A stretch of 64,000 nt of DNA, from assembly GCA_900638155.1 (NCBI GenBank), contig LR134495.1, positions 496,001-560,000 on the forward strand. Reading direction: 5' to 3'. Numbering within the stretch: the stretch's first letter is position 1; every line of letters starts with the position of its first letter. The notes under the pieces are model-generated. The model worked only from the letters and a program-made list of their open reading frames with translations, was not told the DNA's origin and searched no databases. Shown here piece by piece: positions 11,784 to 20,197 of this stretch. Position numbers and translations under genes: made by a program. Source of the DNA: Mannheimia haemolytica. GTDB taxonomy: Bacteria > Pseudomonadota > Gammaproteobacteria > Enterobacterales > Pasteurellaceae.

Positions 11784-12524
11784 TTATCTACAGGTATTTT
11801 CCCTTGGTTTCTGCTCTTTTCTTACAGTATCAATCCCGACATTTTTATGAATATAATGTACTGTATGTTTAGGATTTCTTTGTGACAGCATACCTTCTAA
11901 TTCAGATAAGGCAGAATAAATAAGGTCTTGAGCCTCAATAAAATCAATATGGTGGCTAACTCTAGCTCTAGTATAATCAGGCGAACAAACAGGATTTTTA
12001 TATGATACTATCAGTTTATCTAAGCAATTAATACTAGTTGTCAATTTGCTTACTTCACTCGCAAAATCTAACAACATCTGCCCTCTTATTTTTAGTGGGA
12101 AAGGCTTAAACTTAAAACAATTTTCCCAATGGCTATTAGGTAACCAAATAGGAGGAGAAGTAAATATAGGATATATATTTTTAAAACCATAATTATCTTG
12201 TAAAAATGATTTAAAAATAATTATGCCATTAATCATTTCTTTTAAAAAAAGAGGGAGATTATAAAATCCAGTATCTCTTGCTAGTATCGGCAAGCCAAAT
12301 TCTATATCTGTCATACCAAAATGAAGTAGTATAATAGTATCTTTAGGTAACCCTTCTAGAGTAGAAGCATAAGGCTTAATATCTATATCAGAATGTTTAA
12401 TTTGGTTTAAGCTTCTCGCACTCCAACCCGATGCCCAAAATGGGTAATAGTTTTTATTCTTTCCAAAAATATAATCAAATATTTCTGCGGAAGAGTCTCC
12501 AAAAACAACTAGTGGTTTTTCCAT
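11784..12524 (-). CDS. SGNH-like capsule-locus protein, paralogue C
   Basis: A 246-residue paralogue and the most divergent of the three. It alone keeps a canonical GDS in block I (FGDSSAE, residues 8-14). It has FWASGWSARSL, FGMTDIE as block III and SHHIDF as block V, and ends ENTCR. The start is the ATG at 12524, preceded by AAGAAGGAA; an upstream ATG at 12566 lacks a ribosome-binding site. Between the blocks an insertion near residue 128 distinguishes it from A and B. The retained GDS makes it the best candidate for catalysis. Role in capsule modification is inferred from position only. Confidence 0.6.
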   Translation of the reverse strand: MEKPLVVFGDSSAEIFDYIFGKNKNYYPFWASGWSARSLNQIKHSDIDIKPYASTLEGLPKDTIILLHFGMTDIEFGLPILARDTGFYNLPLFLKEMINGIIIFKSFLQDNYGFKNIYPIFTSPPIWLPNSHWENCFKFKPFPLKIRGQMLLDFASEVSKLTTSINCLDKLIVSYKNPVCSPDYTRARVSHHIDFIEAQDLIYSALSELEGMLSQRNPKHTVHYIHKNVGIDTVRKEQKPRENTCR

Positions 12525-12630
12525 TAATATATTCCTTCTTACTAGCGTATAAATTTTTGAAATCATAGCATCTATAGTTTATTGCTATTAAATATACATC
12601 CTACTATAAATAATAGAATGTATATAGGCA

Positions 12631-14391
12631 TTATGAAAATATAGTCTTCCAGAAACTAAATTCCTTATATTCGCTGATTTTACTCCAATTATTTTCTTTA
12701 ATTGCATTAATATAAGTTTTTCTTGCCTTTAATATTTCTGAAAGTAATTGACGGAAAGTTTCCTTATCAGGTGAATATAGGTATAAATAGCTTTGGATTC
12801 CATTAGTCTTAATATAAGGTTTGCAGGAAACATTTTGAGGAGCAACATCTCTATCCCATAAATGTTTAGCTTTATGTTTAGAAAAATCATTCATATAGAG
12901 TAACATTGTCTGTTTGGCGAAATTAATTCTCCGCTCTGTCGAAATCCATTTTGGCTTTAATTCATTGTTACTAGTTGGATTAAATACTGTGCTTTCTAAA
13001 CTTACTGGAGCAAATTTTTTGGCTATATCACTAACCTTTTTATGAATTTCATTCGATGGAACATCAAATAATGCAGTTCCTTTAGCAAAATCATTAATAG
13101 CCTCTAAAATTAATTTAACAGACTGATAATCATGGCATAATAAAAGATTATAAATTTTTAAGAATAATTTATTCACATTTTCACTTTTTAATTGCTCATA
13201 GCTACTTGTTAAAATCATTCTATTTCTAAAATCATAATAAGTTTGCCAGCCCCCTATTTTGGCATAGAATGGTTCGTGCCATAAAGCAACTCCAGGCAAA
13301 CCGACAGTTTCTACACCACTATTTTTTAATCGCAATCCATACTCTAAGTCATCACCACGAATAAAAATTGGAGCTGGAAGATTAATTTCTGCTATTTTCT
13401 TAGTAGGAATCATACAGAACCACCAAGCATTATAATCAATCTTTGTTACTTTATTGAATAGATGAAAATTCGCCATATCAGCAACATCTAAATTATGAAA
13501 AATTGCTTTTATATTGCCATTATCATCTAATTTTCCACCATATTCGTGCATAAAGTTAGGTCTTAATAGGTCTAACATTTGTCCACCGACTGCGATTTCT
13601 TTTTTAGATAGACTTGCAAAACAAAATGCTGTTTTGATGACATTTGCATCAAGTATGATGTCATCGTCCATTAACAAATGGAGATCAGATATCTCATTTT
13701 GAGAGGCTTCATACAATGTTCTAGTAAATCCTCCTGCTCCACCTAAATTATCTTGTTTATAGACTTGAATTAGGGTTGGATTAGACTCTATTAATTTAAC
13801 TAGCTTCTTATTGGAAAATAGATTTCCTTGGTTAACAATAATAATCTTACTTAAGTTTGGAAGCTTTTTAGAAAGATCTAATAATGACTCTAAATTCTGA
13901 CACAAGAAATCTTCCTTATTAAAAGTACATAATCCAATACTTAATTTTTTCTCAATAGTATCAGGAATACAAAATTCAATAGATTCAATTTCAGTATTAG
14001 TATTTCTAGAATCTATATCAATAAAGATGCGACCAGTATCAGGAATTAAATCATCCAAAGATAAATTCAACTCTATTGTTTTCATTTCAGATGAAATCAA
14101 ATGCGAGTCTAATAGTAGGTAGCATCCATTCATAGGGCTATCTCTATAAATAGATACAACACAATCGCCTTTAAATTTTACAGATAGGATAACAGATGAA
14201 AGAGTAGTATATTGCTTCCAATAACTTTCATAAAAAGAATTTAAGTAACTATTAAAAGATACTTTTGAGTTAGGATGTAAAATCAAAGAAGAATTGAGCA
14301 AATCATAACGACCATATAGAAGATTTAAATATAATTTTTTAACCTTTTCTAAATTAGATCTAGGAAATTGTAAAGATTGAATAGAAAACAT
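12631..14391 (-). CDS. GlfT2-like polymerising galactofuranosyltransferase
   Basis: A 586-residue protein with the three-part build of mycobacterial GlfT2: an N-terminal beta-rich domain (about 1-148), a GT-A domain, and a helical C-terminal region. Matching motifs are CTFNKED at 155-161, NLGGAGGFTR at 215-224, metal-binding DDD at 242-244, VGGQML at 268-273, YNAWWFCMIP at 320-329, GDD at 346-348 and WHEPF at 371-375. The 24-residue spacing between the GDD aspartate and His372 equals that of GlfT2 Asp372/His396. GlfT2 polymerises Galf processively, so this is the likely capsule polymerase. It is first in the leftward transcript and very AT-rich. Confidence 0.82.
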   Translation of the reverse strand: MFSIQSLQFPRSNLEKVKKLYLNLLYGRYDLLNSSLILHPNSKVSFNSYLNSFYESYWKQYTTLSSVILSVKFKGDCVVSIYRDSPMNGCYLLLDSHLISSEMKTIELNLSLDDLIPDTGRIFIDIDSRNTNTEIESIEFCIPDTIEKKLSIGLCTFNKEDFLCQNLESLLDLSKKLPNLSKIIIVNQGNLFSNKKLVKLIESNPTLIQVYKQDNLGGAGGFTRTLYEASQNEISDLHLLMDDDIILDANVIKTAFCFASLSKKEIAVGGQMLDLLRPNFMHEYGGKLDDNGNIKAIFHNLDVADMANFHLFNKVTKIDYNAWWFCMIPTKKIAEINLPAPIFIRGDDLEYGLRLKNSGVETVGLPGVALWHEPFYAKIGGWQTYYDFRNRMILTSSYEQLKSENVNKLFLKIYNLLLCHDYQSVKLILEAINDFAKGTALFDVPSNEIHKKVSDIAKKFAPVSLESTVFNPTSNNELKPKWISTERRINFAKQTMLLYMNDFSKHKAKHLWDRDVAPQNVSCKPYIKTNGIQSYLYLYSPDKETFRQLLSEILKARKTYINAIKENNWSKISEYKEFSFWKTIFS

Positions 14392-14690
14392 AATAACCCT
14401 AATAAAAATTTAGACTTAATGAAAATACTAGTTAACAATATCTTCAATTAGAATTTAGCTACAATTTTATCTTGTAAAAAACTTGTAAAAAAGATATTAC
14501 TAAATATCTAGTTTGTAGATAAGACAATGTTATACCATATTATCCCTCAAAGAAACATACTTTAAAATCCCTTGAAATATTGATAAATCGACCTTACCTT
14601 TTATGGATGGATTTAATATCAATATGTTCCCTAGAATAAAAAGATATATGGTATACTATTCATACTCATACCTCAATAGTAGTTAAAATT
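14392..14690. promoter_or_regulatory. Divergent capsule promoter region
   Basis: This AT-rich, 299-base gap separates the leftward specific block from rightward bexD and must contain both promoters. A TATACT at 14652-14657 is a plausible -10 for bexD, but I see no good -35 at 17 bases. An 11-bp tandem direct repeat (CTTGTAAAAAA) occupies 14471-14492 and runs into a small hairpin (AGATATT/AATATCT, 14492-14509). I found no JUMPstart/ops element. Regulation is otherwise unreadable. Confidence 0.5.
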
Positions 14691-15875
14691 ATGCATATGA
14701 ATATTAACAAAATAACCTCTATTTTAGTAATGATAACCTTACTTTCTGCTTGTTCTAGCTTACCTACCTCGGGTCCAAGTTATAGTGAAGTCTTATCAAG
14801 TAATGAAAATACATCTGAAACACAGTTGCCTGAAGTCAATTTAATCAAGTTAGATAACATCACCGTACAAAACTTATACCAAGCTCAACAATCTCAACGT
14901 TTTTCCGGCTTTGATGGAACAATGGGTGTAGGAGGTTATGCCGGAACAGTGAATGTCGGTGATGTGTTGGAAATATCAATTTGGGAAGCTCCACCTGCCG
15001 TGCTATTTGGTGGAACATTTAGTGCTGAAGGGCAAGGTAACGGGCATTTAACCCAATTACCACAGCAAATGGTAAATAAAAACGGAACAGTTACAGTGCC
15101 TTTTATCGGTAACATTAAAGTGGCAGGGAAAACACCTGAAGCAATTCAGAACCAAATTGTCGGAACATTGAGCCGTAAAGCCAATCAGCCTCAAGCATTA
15201 GTTCGTATTGCGAATAACTTATCGTCTGATGTTACGGTTATCCGCCAAGGAAATAGCATTCGTATGCCATTAAGTGCCAATAATGAGCGTATTTTAGATG
15301 CAGTTGCGGCAGTAGGCGGTACAAGCGAAAATATTGAAGATGTAACAGTTCGTTTAACACGTGGAAATAAAGTGCGTTCAATGGCGTTCGAAACATTAAT
15401 TGCCGACCCCTCACAAAATATTACATTACGTTCAGGTGATGTTGTAGCCTTAATGAATACCCCTTATAGCTTTACCGGATTAGGTGCTGTAGGTAATAAT
15501 CAACAAATGCGTTTTTCAAGTAAGGGGATAACGCTTGCCGAAGCTATTGGTAAAATGGGGGGATTAATTGATGAACGTTCAGACCCTCGAGGTGTTTTTG
15601 TATTCCGCCATATTCCATTTACGCAATTAGATTATAACGATCAATCTTTATGGCGTGAAAAAGGTTATACAGAAGGAATGGATGTGCCAACCGTTTATCA
15701 GGTGAATTTATTAGAACCACAATCAATGTTTTTATTACAGCGTTTCCCAATTCAGGATAAAGATATTGTTTATGTATCAAATGCACCTTTGTCTGAATTC
15801 CAAAAATTCTTAAGAATGATTTTTTCGATTACATCACCTATTACAGGTACAGCAAATACGATCAGAACTTTTTAA
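14691..15875 (+). CDS. bexD: Capsule outer-membrane export lipoprotein (BexD/CtrA/Wza-like)
   Basis: A 394-residue OPX-family protein, the outer-membrane channel through which the capsule leaves the cell. A signal peptide ends in a lipobox LLSAC, giving a predicted lipidated Cys near residue 21. The poly-export motif is visible as VNVGDVLEISIWEAPP, followed by VPFIGNIKVAGKT and two SLBB-like segments. It is first in the bexDCBA operon and equals CpxD of A. pleuropneumoniae. The ATG at 14691 and one two codons later are both possible. Base composition is close to the genome norm, unlike the specific block across the promoter. Confidence 0.92.
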   Translation: MHMNINKITSILVMITLLSACSSLPTSGPSYSEVLSSNENTSETQLPEVNLIKLDNITVQNLYQAQQSQRFSGFDGTMGVGGYAGTVNVGDVLEISIWEAPPAVLFGGTFSAEGQGNGHLTQLPQQMVNKNGTVTVPFIGNIKVAGKTPEAIQNQIVGTLSRKANQPQALVRIANNLSSDVTVIRQGNSIRMPLSANNERILDAVAAVGGTSENIEDVTVRLTRGNKVRSMAFETLIADPSQNITLRSGDVVALMNTPYSFTGLGAVGNNQQMRFSSKGITLAEAIGKMGGLIDERSDPRGVFVFRHIPFTQLDYNDQSLWREKGYTEGMDVPTVYQVNLLEPQSMFLLQRFPIQDKDIVYVSNAPLSEFQKFLRMIFSITSPITGTANTIRTF

Positions 15876-15947
15876 TCATTGATTAAAAATATATTTGCAA
15901 AAAAGCCTAAAAAAATAACCGCTTGTAATCTATTTATTGAGGACATT

Positions 15948-17051
15948 ATGTCAAAAAAGAAAAAAAGTTTTTTAGCCAATCCATTACTTTGGCTAACAGT
16001 AATTATTCCAACAGCTTGTGCGAGTATCTATTACACGTTATTTGCTTCTGATATTTATATTTCAGAATCAAGTTTTGTTGTGCGTTCTCCTCGTAATCAA
16101 TCTAGCTTAACCGGTGTGGGGGCAATATTACAAAACTCAGGCTTTGCCCGTTCACAAGATGATACTTATTCTGTACAGGAATATATGCGTTCGCGTACAG
16201 CTTTGGAGCAGCTTGAAACAGAATTACCTGTAAAAAGCTTTTATAGCACACAAGGTGATATTCTAAGCCGTTTTAATGGCTTGGGTTTAAATGATTCGCA
16301 AGAGGCATTTTATCGTTATTTTAGAGAGCGTCTTAATATTGATGTTGATGCAATTTCCGGTATTGCTACTTTACGTGTGAGAGCCTTTAATGCTGAAGAA
16401 GGGCAACAAATTAATGAAAATCTTCTCAGACAAGGTGAAGATCTGATTAATCGTCTGAACGAGCGAGCCAGAAAGGATACTGTTGAGTTTGCCGAGCATT
16501 CAGTTCAAGAAGCTGAAAAAAATGTAGGTGATACAGCTCTCGCATTAAGCCAGTACCGTACAAAAAATAAAATTTATGACTTACCTGCTCAGTCAGGTGT
16601 TCAACTTTCGTTAATTTCAACTTTAAAAAGTGAATTAATTCGTGTTGAAACTCAGTTAGCACAACTGCAATCTATTACGCCGGATAATCCTCAGGTAGCC
16701 GCACTACAAACAAGACAAAAGAGCTTAAGAAAAGAAATTGATGAGCAATCAAAACAGCTTTCGGGTGGAAGTACATCTGTTGCTACGCAAACCGCTGAAT
16801 ATCAACGTTTAGTATTGGCAAATGAGCTTGCTCAGCAACAACTTGCAGCCGCAATGACTTCATTACAAAATACGCGTAGTGAAGCTGATCGCCAGCAGCT
16901 TTATTTAGAGGTGATTGGTAAACCAAGCAAGCCGGATTGGGCATTGGAACCCTACAGAATTTATAATATTATATCAACTTTTTTTATCGGCTTAATTCTA
17001 TTTGGAGTATTAAGTTTGTTAATAGCAAGTATCAGAGAGCATAAAAACTAA
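15948..17051 (+). CDS. bexC: Capsule export inner-membrane PCP protein (BexC/CtrB/KpsE-like)
   Basis: A 367-residue polysaccharide co-polymerase that spans the periplasm between the ABC transporter and the outer-membrane channel. A transmembrane helix lies near the N terminus (LLWLTVIIPTACASIYY). A long coiled-coil periplasmic region follows, with many Gln/Leu heptads around residues 170-310, and a second helix near the C terminus (ISTFFIGLILFGVLSLL). I chose the ATG at 15948 with GAGGA upstream; an in-frame TTG at 15879 would add 23 residues without support. The last bases overlap the bexB start. Confidence 0.92.
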   Translation: MSKKKKSFLANPLLWLTVIIPTACASIYYTLFASDIYISESSFVVRSPRNQSSLTGVGAILQNSGFARSQDDTYSVQEYMRSRTALEQLETELPVKSFYSTQGDILSRFNGLGLNDSQEAFYRYFRERLNIDVDAISGIATLRVRAFNAEEGQQINENLLRQGEDLINRLNERARKDTVEFAEHSVQEAEKNVGDTALALSQYRTKNKIYDLPAQSGVQLSLISTLKSELIRVETQLAQLQSITPDNPQVAALQTRQKSLRKEIDEQSKQLSGGSTSVATQTAEYQRLVLANELAQQQLAAAMTSLQNTRSEADRQQLYLEVIGKPSKPDWALEPYRIYNIISTFFIGLILFGVLSLLIASIREHKN

Positions 17052-17848
17052 TGAGATATGGTGATAATACAACCTTTAAACGTTCCTGTGTGATTCAAAA
17101 ACGGGTGATTCACGCTCTTTTAATGAGGGAGTTAATTACTCGTTATGGGCGTAAAAATATTGGTTTTTTGTGGCTTTTTGTTGAACCTCTACTATTAACT
17201 TTACTTATTGCATTATTATGGACATATAGCAAAGCCGATCAATTTTCTACTCTAAATATAATTGCTTTTATGATTACGGGATACCCTATTACTATGATGT
17301 GGAGAAATGCATCTAATCGAGCCAAAGGAGCTATTGAGGCAAATATTAGTCTTCTGTATCATCGAAATGTAAGAGTATTAGATACTATTTTTTCTCGTGT
17401 TTTACTGGAGATAGCAGGTGCAACAGTCGCACAAATTTTCATAATAATAGCATTTATTATCCTAGATTGGATTGAGCCTCCTAACGATGTTTTCTATATG
17501 CTAGTAGCTTGGATATTAATGGCATTTTTTGCCTTTGGATTAGGATTGATTATTTGTGCTATTACATATTATGTCGAAGCTTTCGGTAAAATATGGGGAA
17601 TTTTGAGTTTTGTGTTGTTTCCTCTATCTGGTGCAATGTTTTTTGTCCATAATCTCCCCCCTAAAGTACAAGAAATAGCTCTTTGGTTTCCTATGATTCA
17701 TGGTACAGAAATGTTCCGTAACGGTTATTTTGGAGAAACAGTAATCACTTATGAAAATATTAGCTTTATTATTGTTAGTGATATTATTTTTATTTTCTTG
17801 GGATTATTACTAGTGAGGAATTTTAGTAAAGGAATTGAACCAAGATGA
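17051..17848 (+). CDS. bexB: Capsule ABC transporter permease (BexB/CtrC/KpsM)
   Basis: A 265-residue ABC-2 type permease with about six hydrophobic segments, carrying the lipid-linked capsule chain across the inner membrane. The N-terminal [19 protein letters not shown] is the usual cytoplasmic entry segment, and [15 protein letters not shown] precedes the last helices. Its start overlaps the bexC stop (TAATGA) and its stop overlaps the bexA start (ATGA), so the three are translationally coupled. Confidence 0.93.
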   Translation: MRYGDNTTFKRSCVIQKRVIHALLMRELITRYGRKNIGFLWLFVEPLLLTLLIALLWTYSKADQFSTLNIIAFMITGYPITMMWRNASNRAKGAIEANISLLYHRNVRVLDTIFSRVLLEIAGATVAQIFIIIAFIILDWIEPPNDVFYMLVAWILMAFFAFGLGLIICAITYYVEAFGKIWGILSFVLFPLSGAMFFVHNLPPKVQEIALWFPMIHGTEMFRNGYFGETVITYENISFIIVSDIIFIFLGLLLVRNFSKGIEPR

Positions 17849-18492
17849 TTAGTGTTAAAAATGTAAGTAAGCAATATCGAACTAATAATGGTTGGAAAAC
17901 AGTACTGAAAGATATTAACTTTGACTTACAAAAAGGCGAAAAAGTGGGGATTTTAGGAAGAAATGGCGCGGGAAAATCAACCTTAATTCGTTTAATGAGC
18001 GGAGTAGAGCCACCATCAACAGGATCGATAGAACGCAAAATGTCTATTTCTTGGCCCCTGGCATTTAGTGGAGCTTTCCAAGGAAGTTTAACCGGTATGG
18101 ATAATCTACGGTTTGTAAGTAGAATTTATGGCGCAGACTTCGATTATGTAAAATCCTTTACTGAAGAATTTTCTGAGCTAGGAGAATACTTATATGAGCC
18201 GGTCAAAAGCTATTCTTCCGGTATGAAAGCTAGACTTGCTTTTGCCTTATCGCTTTCTATTGAATTTGATTGTTATTTAATTGATGAAATAATAGCTGTT
18301 GGAGATGCCCGATTTGCAGCAAAATGTAAGAATGAGCTGTTTGAAAAACGCAAAGACCGATCATTGATATTGGTTTCCCACAGTCCGACATCTATTAAAG
18401 AGTATTGCGATTCCGCAATGGTGCTTGAAGAAGGGATAATGCATACCTTTGATTCCATTGAAAGTGCGTATAATTTCTACAACAAAAAGTAA
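17845..18492 (+). CDS. bexA: Capsule ABC transporter ATPase (BexA/CtrD/KpsT)
   Basis: A 215-residue ATPase that powers capsule export with BexB. Walker A GRNGAGKS is at residues 38-45, the signature [13 protein letters not shown] near 122-134 and Walker B with CYLIDEI near 142. The His switch is in VSHSP. Length and the short C terminus match the BexA/KpsT group, which exports by recognising the Kdo-lipid terminus; longer Wzt proteins have an extra carbohydrate-binding domain that is absent here. It is last in the operon and ends 5 bases before a perfect 58-bp palindrome. Confidence 0.94.
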   Translation: MISVKNVSKQYRTNNGWKTVLKDINFDLQKGEKVGILGRNGAGKSTLIRLMSGVEPPSTGSIERKMSISWPLAFSGAFQGSLTGMDNLRFVSRIYGADFDYVKSFTEEFSELGEYLYEPVKSYSSGMKARLAFALSLSIEFDCYLIDEIIAVGDARFAAKCKNELFEKRKDRSLILVSHSPTSIKEYCDSAMVLEEGIMHTFDSIESAYNFYNKK

Positions 18493-18497
18493 AAAAA

Positions 18498-18555
18498 ACA
18501 AGCGGTTATATTTTGAGAGTTTTTTGCAAAAAACTCTCAAAATATAACCGCTTGT
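18498..18555. repeat. Perfect 58-bp USS palindrome at the right capsule boundary
   Basis: A perfect inverted repeat with 28-base arms around a central GC, whose ends are the uptake signal ACAAGCGGT. It separates the convergent bexA and DUF533 genes and should act as a two-way terminator. One half is identical over 30 bases to 4761-4790 at the other end of the capsule locus. Confidence 0.92.
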
Positions 18556-18579
18556 CGCTAAAAATTATGTCGAATAAAA

Positions 18580-19209
18580 TTAGAAACCTGCATCTTTTTC
18601 TAATTGTTCAACTAATGCCTCTGCTAACCCTAGAGCTTCAGCTAGATTAGCTAAGAAAACTATTTCTTTGCGTTCTAAATTGGTACATACTGCCCGGGCA
18701 GCTAAGTACACTTGAGTAGCCAATGCTTGATCATTACCTACTTGACGGGCAATCTCTTCAACTGTAGCCGGAGTGTTCATTTCTTGACGAATCCACTCAA
18801 TGACTTCTACATCATCTCCAACTTGAGAAACGATAGCCGCTTTTTCATCTTCAGTAATAAGGCCATCAGCGGCAGCGGCTGCAATCATGGCTTGTAAAAT
18901 CACTTTACTTGCTACATTTTGATCAACATTCTCAAAACTATTTTGGCTTAACTCTGATGCTGATGCATTTTGTGCTTGGTATTTTTGATATGCCTGATAA
19001 GCAAGGCTACCTAAAGCAGCTAAAGAGCCTAATTTAGCTAAGCTCGAACCACCATTGCGTCCAAAAAGCATTGAAATTAAACCAATGGCTGCTGCACCAC
19101 CACCAATTTTAGCAATTTGATCATTTTTTGAATTACCTTTAATTAATCCGTTTGTAGCGGCATCTTTTGCTGTATCCAACACTTGGCTTAAAATCTTACT
19201 GAAATCCAT
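18580..19209 (-). CDS. DUF533 family protein (YebE-like, TerB fold)
   Basis: A 209-residue protein with the DUF533 layout: an N-terminal segment starting MDFSKILSQVL, a glycine/alanine-rich hydrophobic stretch around residues 36-67 (GGGAAAIGLISMLFG) that may associate with the membrane, and an acidic alpha-helical TerB-like C-terminal domain (IAAAAADGLITEDEKA). The start at 19209 has AGAGGA upstream; an upstream in-frame ATG would add 13 residues. Biochemical role is unknown; E. coli YebE is linked to envelope stress. Confidence 0.8.
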   Translation of the reverse strand: MDFSKILSQVLDTAKDAATNGLIKGNSKNDQIAKIGGGAAAIGLISMLFGRNGGSSLAKLGSLAALGSLAYQAYQKYQAQNASASELSQNSFENVDQNVASKVILQAMIAAAAADGLITEDEKAAIVSQVGDDVEVIEWIRQEMNTPATVEEIARQVGNDQALATQVYLAARAVCTNLERKEIVFLANLAEALGLAEALVEQLEKDAGF

Positions 19210-19283
19210 TTTTTGGTTCCTCTTGGTAAGTGAATAAAATCTATTCACTTAGTCCTTACAACGCAAGAAGAGTTCAATTCAAA

Positions 19284-19745
19284 TTAAAGATAATTGCCAC
19301 AACAATGTTTAAATTTCTTTCCTGAGCCACACACACAAGGTTGTTTTTGATTGGGTAACTGTACCGTTGGGTCAACAAAATACCATTTTTCATTGATGTT
19401 CACAAAAAGAGAGCTTTCGTGGTGAACTTGCTTGCCTTCTTCTGTTTCAAAATAGGCTTTAAACTCCACTAAGCTGTGTATTTTCGATAGATTAGGCAGA
19501 TGTTTGATAATGTCTAAACCCACCCAGTTTGTATTTTCTGCCCATTTTTTCATTGCTGTTTTTTTAAGCAACCCCTGCTGACTAGGTACAGTCGTTTCTA
19601 CAATGTAAGGAATGTTAACTAAAGTATAAGCACAGTAACGGGAACGCATAAGTTGCTCTGCGGTTTCCGGTATTCTGGCTTTTAAATGAAAAGGTTCACA
19701 ACATTCGGTATAGTTTTTGCCTGATTGGCAGTAACAAGCGGTCAT
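19284..19745 (-). CDS. YchJ-like SEC-C motif protein
   Basis: A 153-residue UPF0225/YchJ family protein. It carries a Cys cluster at each end: [14 protein letters not shown] at residues 3-16 and the C-terminal SEC-C zinc-binding motif [13 protein letters not shown]. The middle has the NTF2-like YchJ core ([24 protein letters not shown]). Function is not established. It is monocistronic by spacing and reads away from the oriC region. Confidence 0.85.
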   Translation of the reverse strand: MTACYCQSGKNYTECCEPFHLKARIPETAEQLMRSRYCAYTLVNIPYIVETTVPSQQGLLKKTAMKKWAENTNWVGLDIIKHLPNLSKIHSLVEFKAYFETEEGKQVHHESSLFVNINEKWYFVDPTVQLPNQKQPCVCGSGKKFKHCCGNYL

Positions 19746-19829
19746 TTTTACTTACTTTTTTGCATCTCAAATTGGCGTAAAATTTTAGCGTAGAAATAAG
19801 AGAAAAGGAATGAGCTCTAAAAAACGTGA

Positions 19830-20140
19830 CACACCCTTTGTGGATAACTTATGAAAAAAGTGTTGCATTTTTTGGGGGTTATTCTGTTTGTAATGTATTT
19901 ATTTTGCCCTATGTGGATAACTTTAGATTTTATCCACAGGTTAATGGATTGAATTATTGATAGTATTCACCTATTTAAATTTTGCTAACTCATTGTTTTA
20001 AAATAAAAAGATCTTTTATCCCCTGTTATTTTAGGATCTAATAAGAGTAAGAATAAAGATCTTTATATAGATCTATATTATATTTAGTGTCGCTTTTAGA
20101 TCTTAACCTCTCTAAAAATCTATTTCCCAGATGATCCCTT
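19830..20140. other. oriC: Probable chromosomal replication origin oriC
   Basis: The 450-base gap before mnmG has the hallmarks of a gammaproteobacterial origin. Three perfect DnaA boxes (TTATCCACA or its complement) are at 19839-19847, 19912-19920 and 19930-19938. Six GATC sites occur in only 127 bases (20010, 20035, 20058, 20070, 20099, 20133), with AT-rich 13-mer-like GATCT-T-rich tracts around 20010-20085 as a likely unwinding element and SeqA/Dam target. The position next to mnmG (gidA) matches E. coli. Known of the family: DnaA opens such regions. Origin activity itself is inferred. Confidence 0.82.
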
Positions 20141-20197
20141 TTTACGCTAAAATATGCGTTTATTTTTCAGCAGAATTTGTAAGATAGTAGAAGAGAT

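Noticed and set aside
14392..14690. JUMPstart/ops or riboswitch in the capsule promoter gap
   Set aside because: No GGCGGTAG-like ops core or conserved riboswitch sequence was seen.
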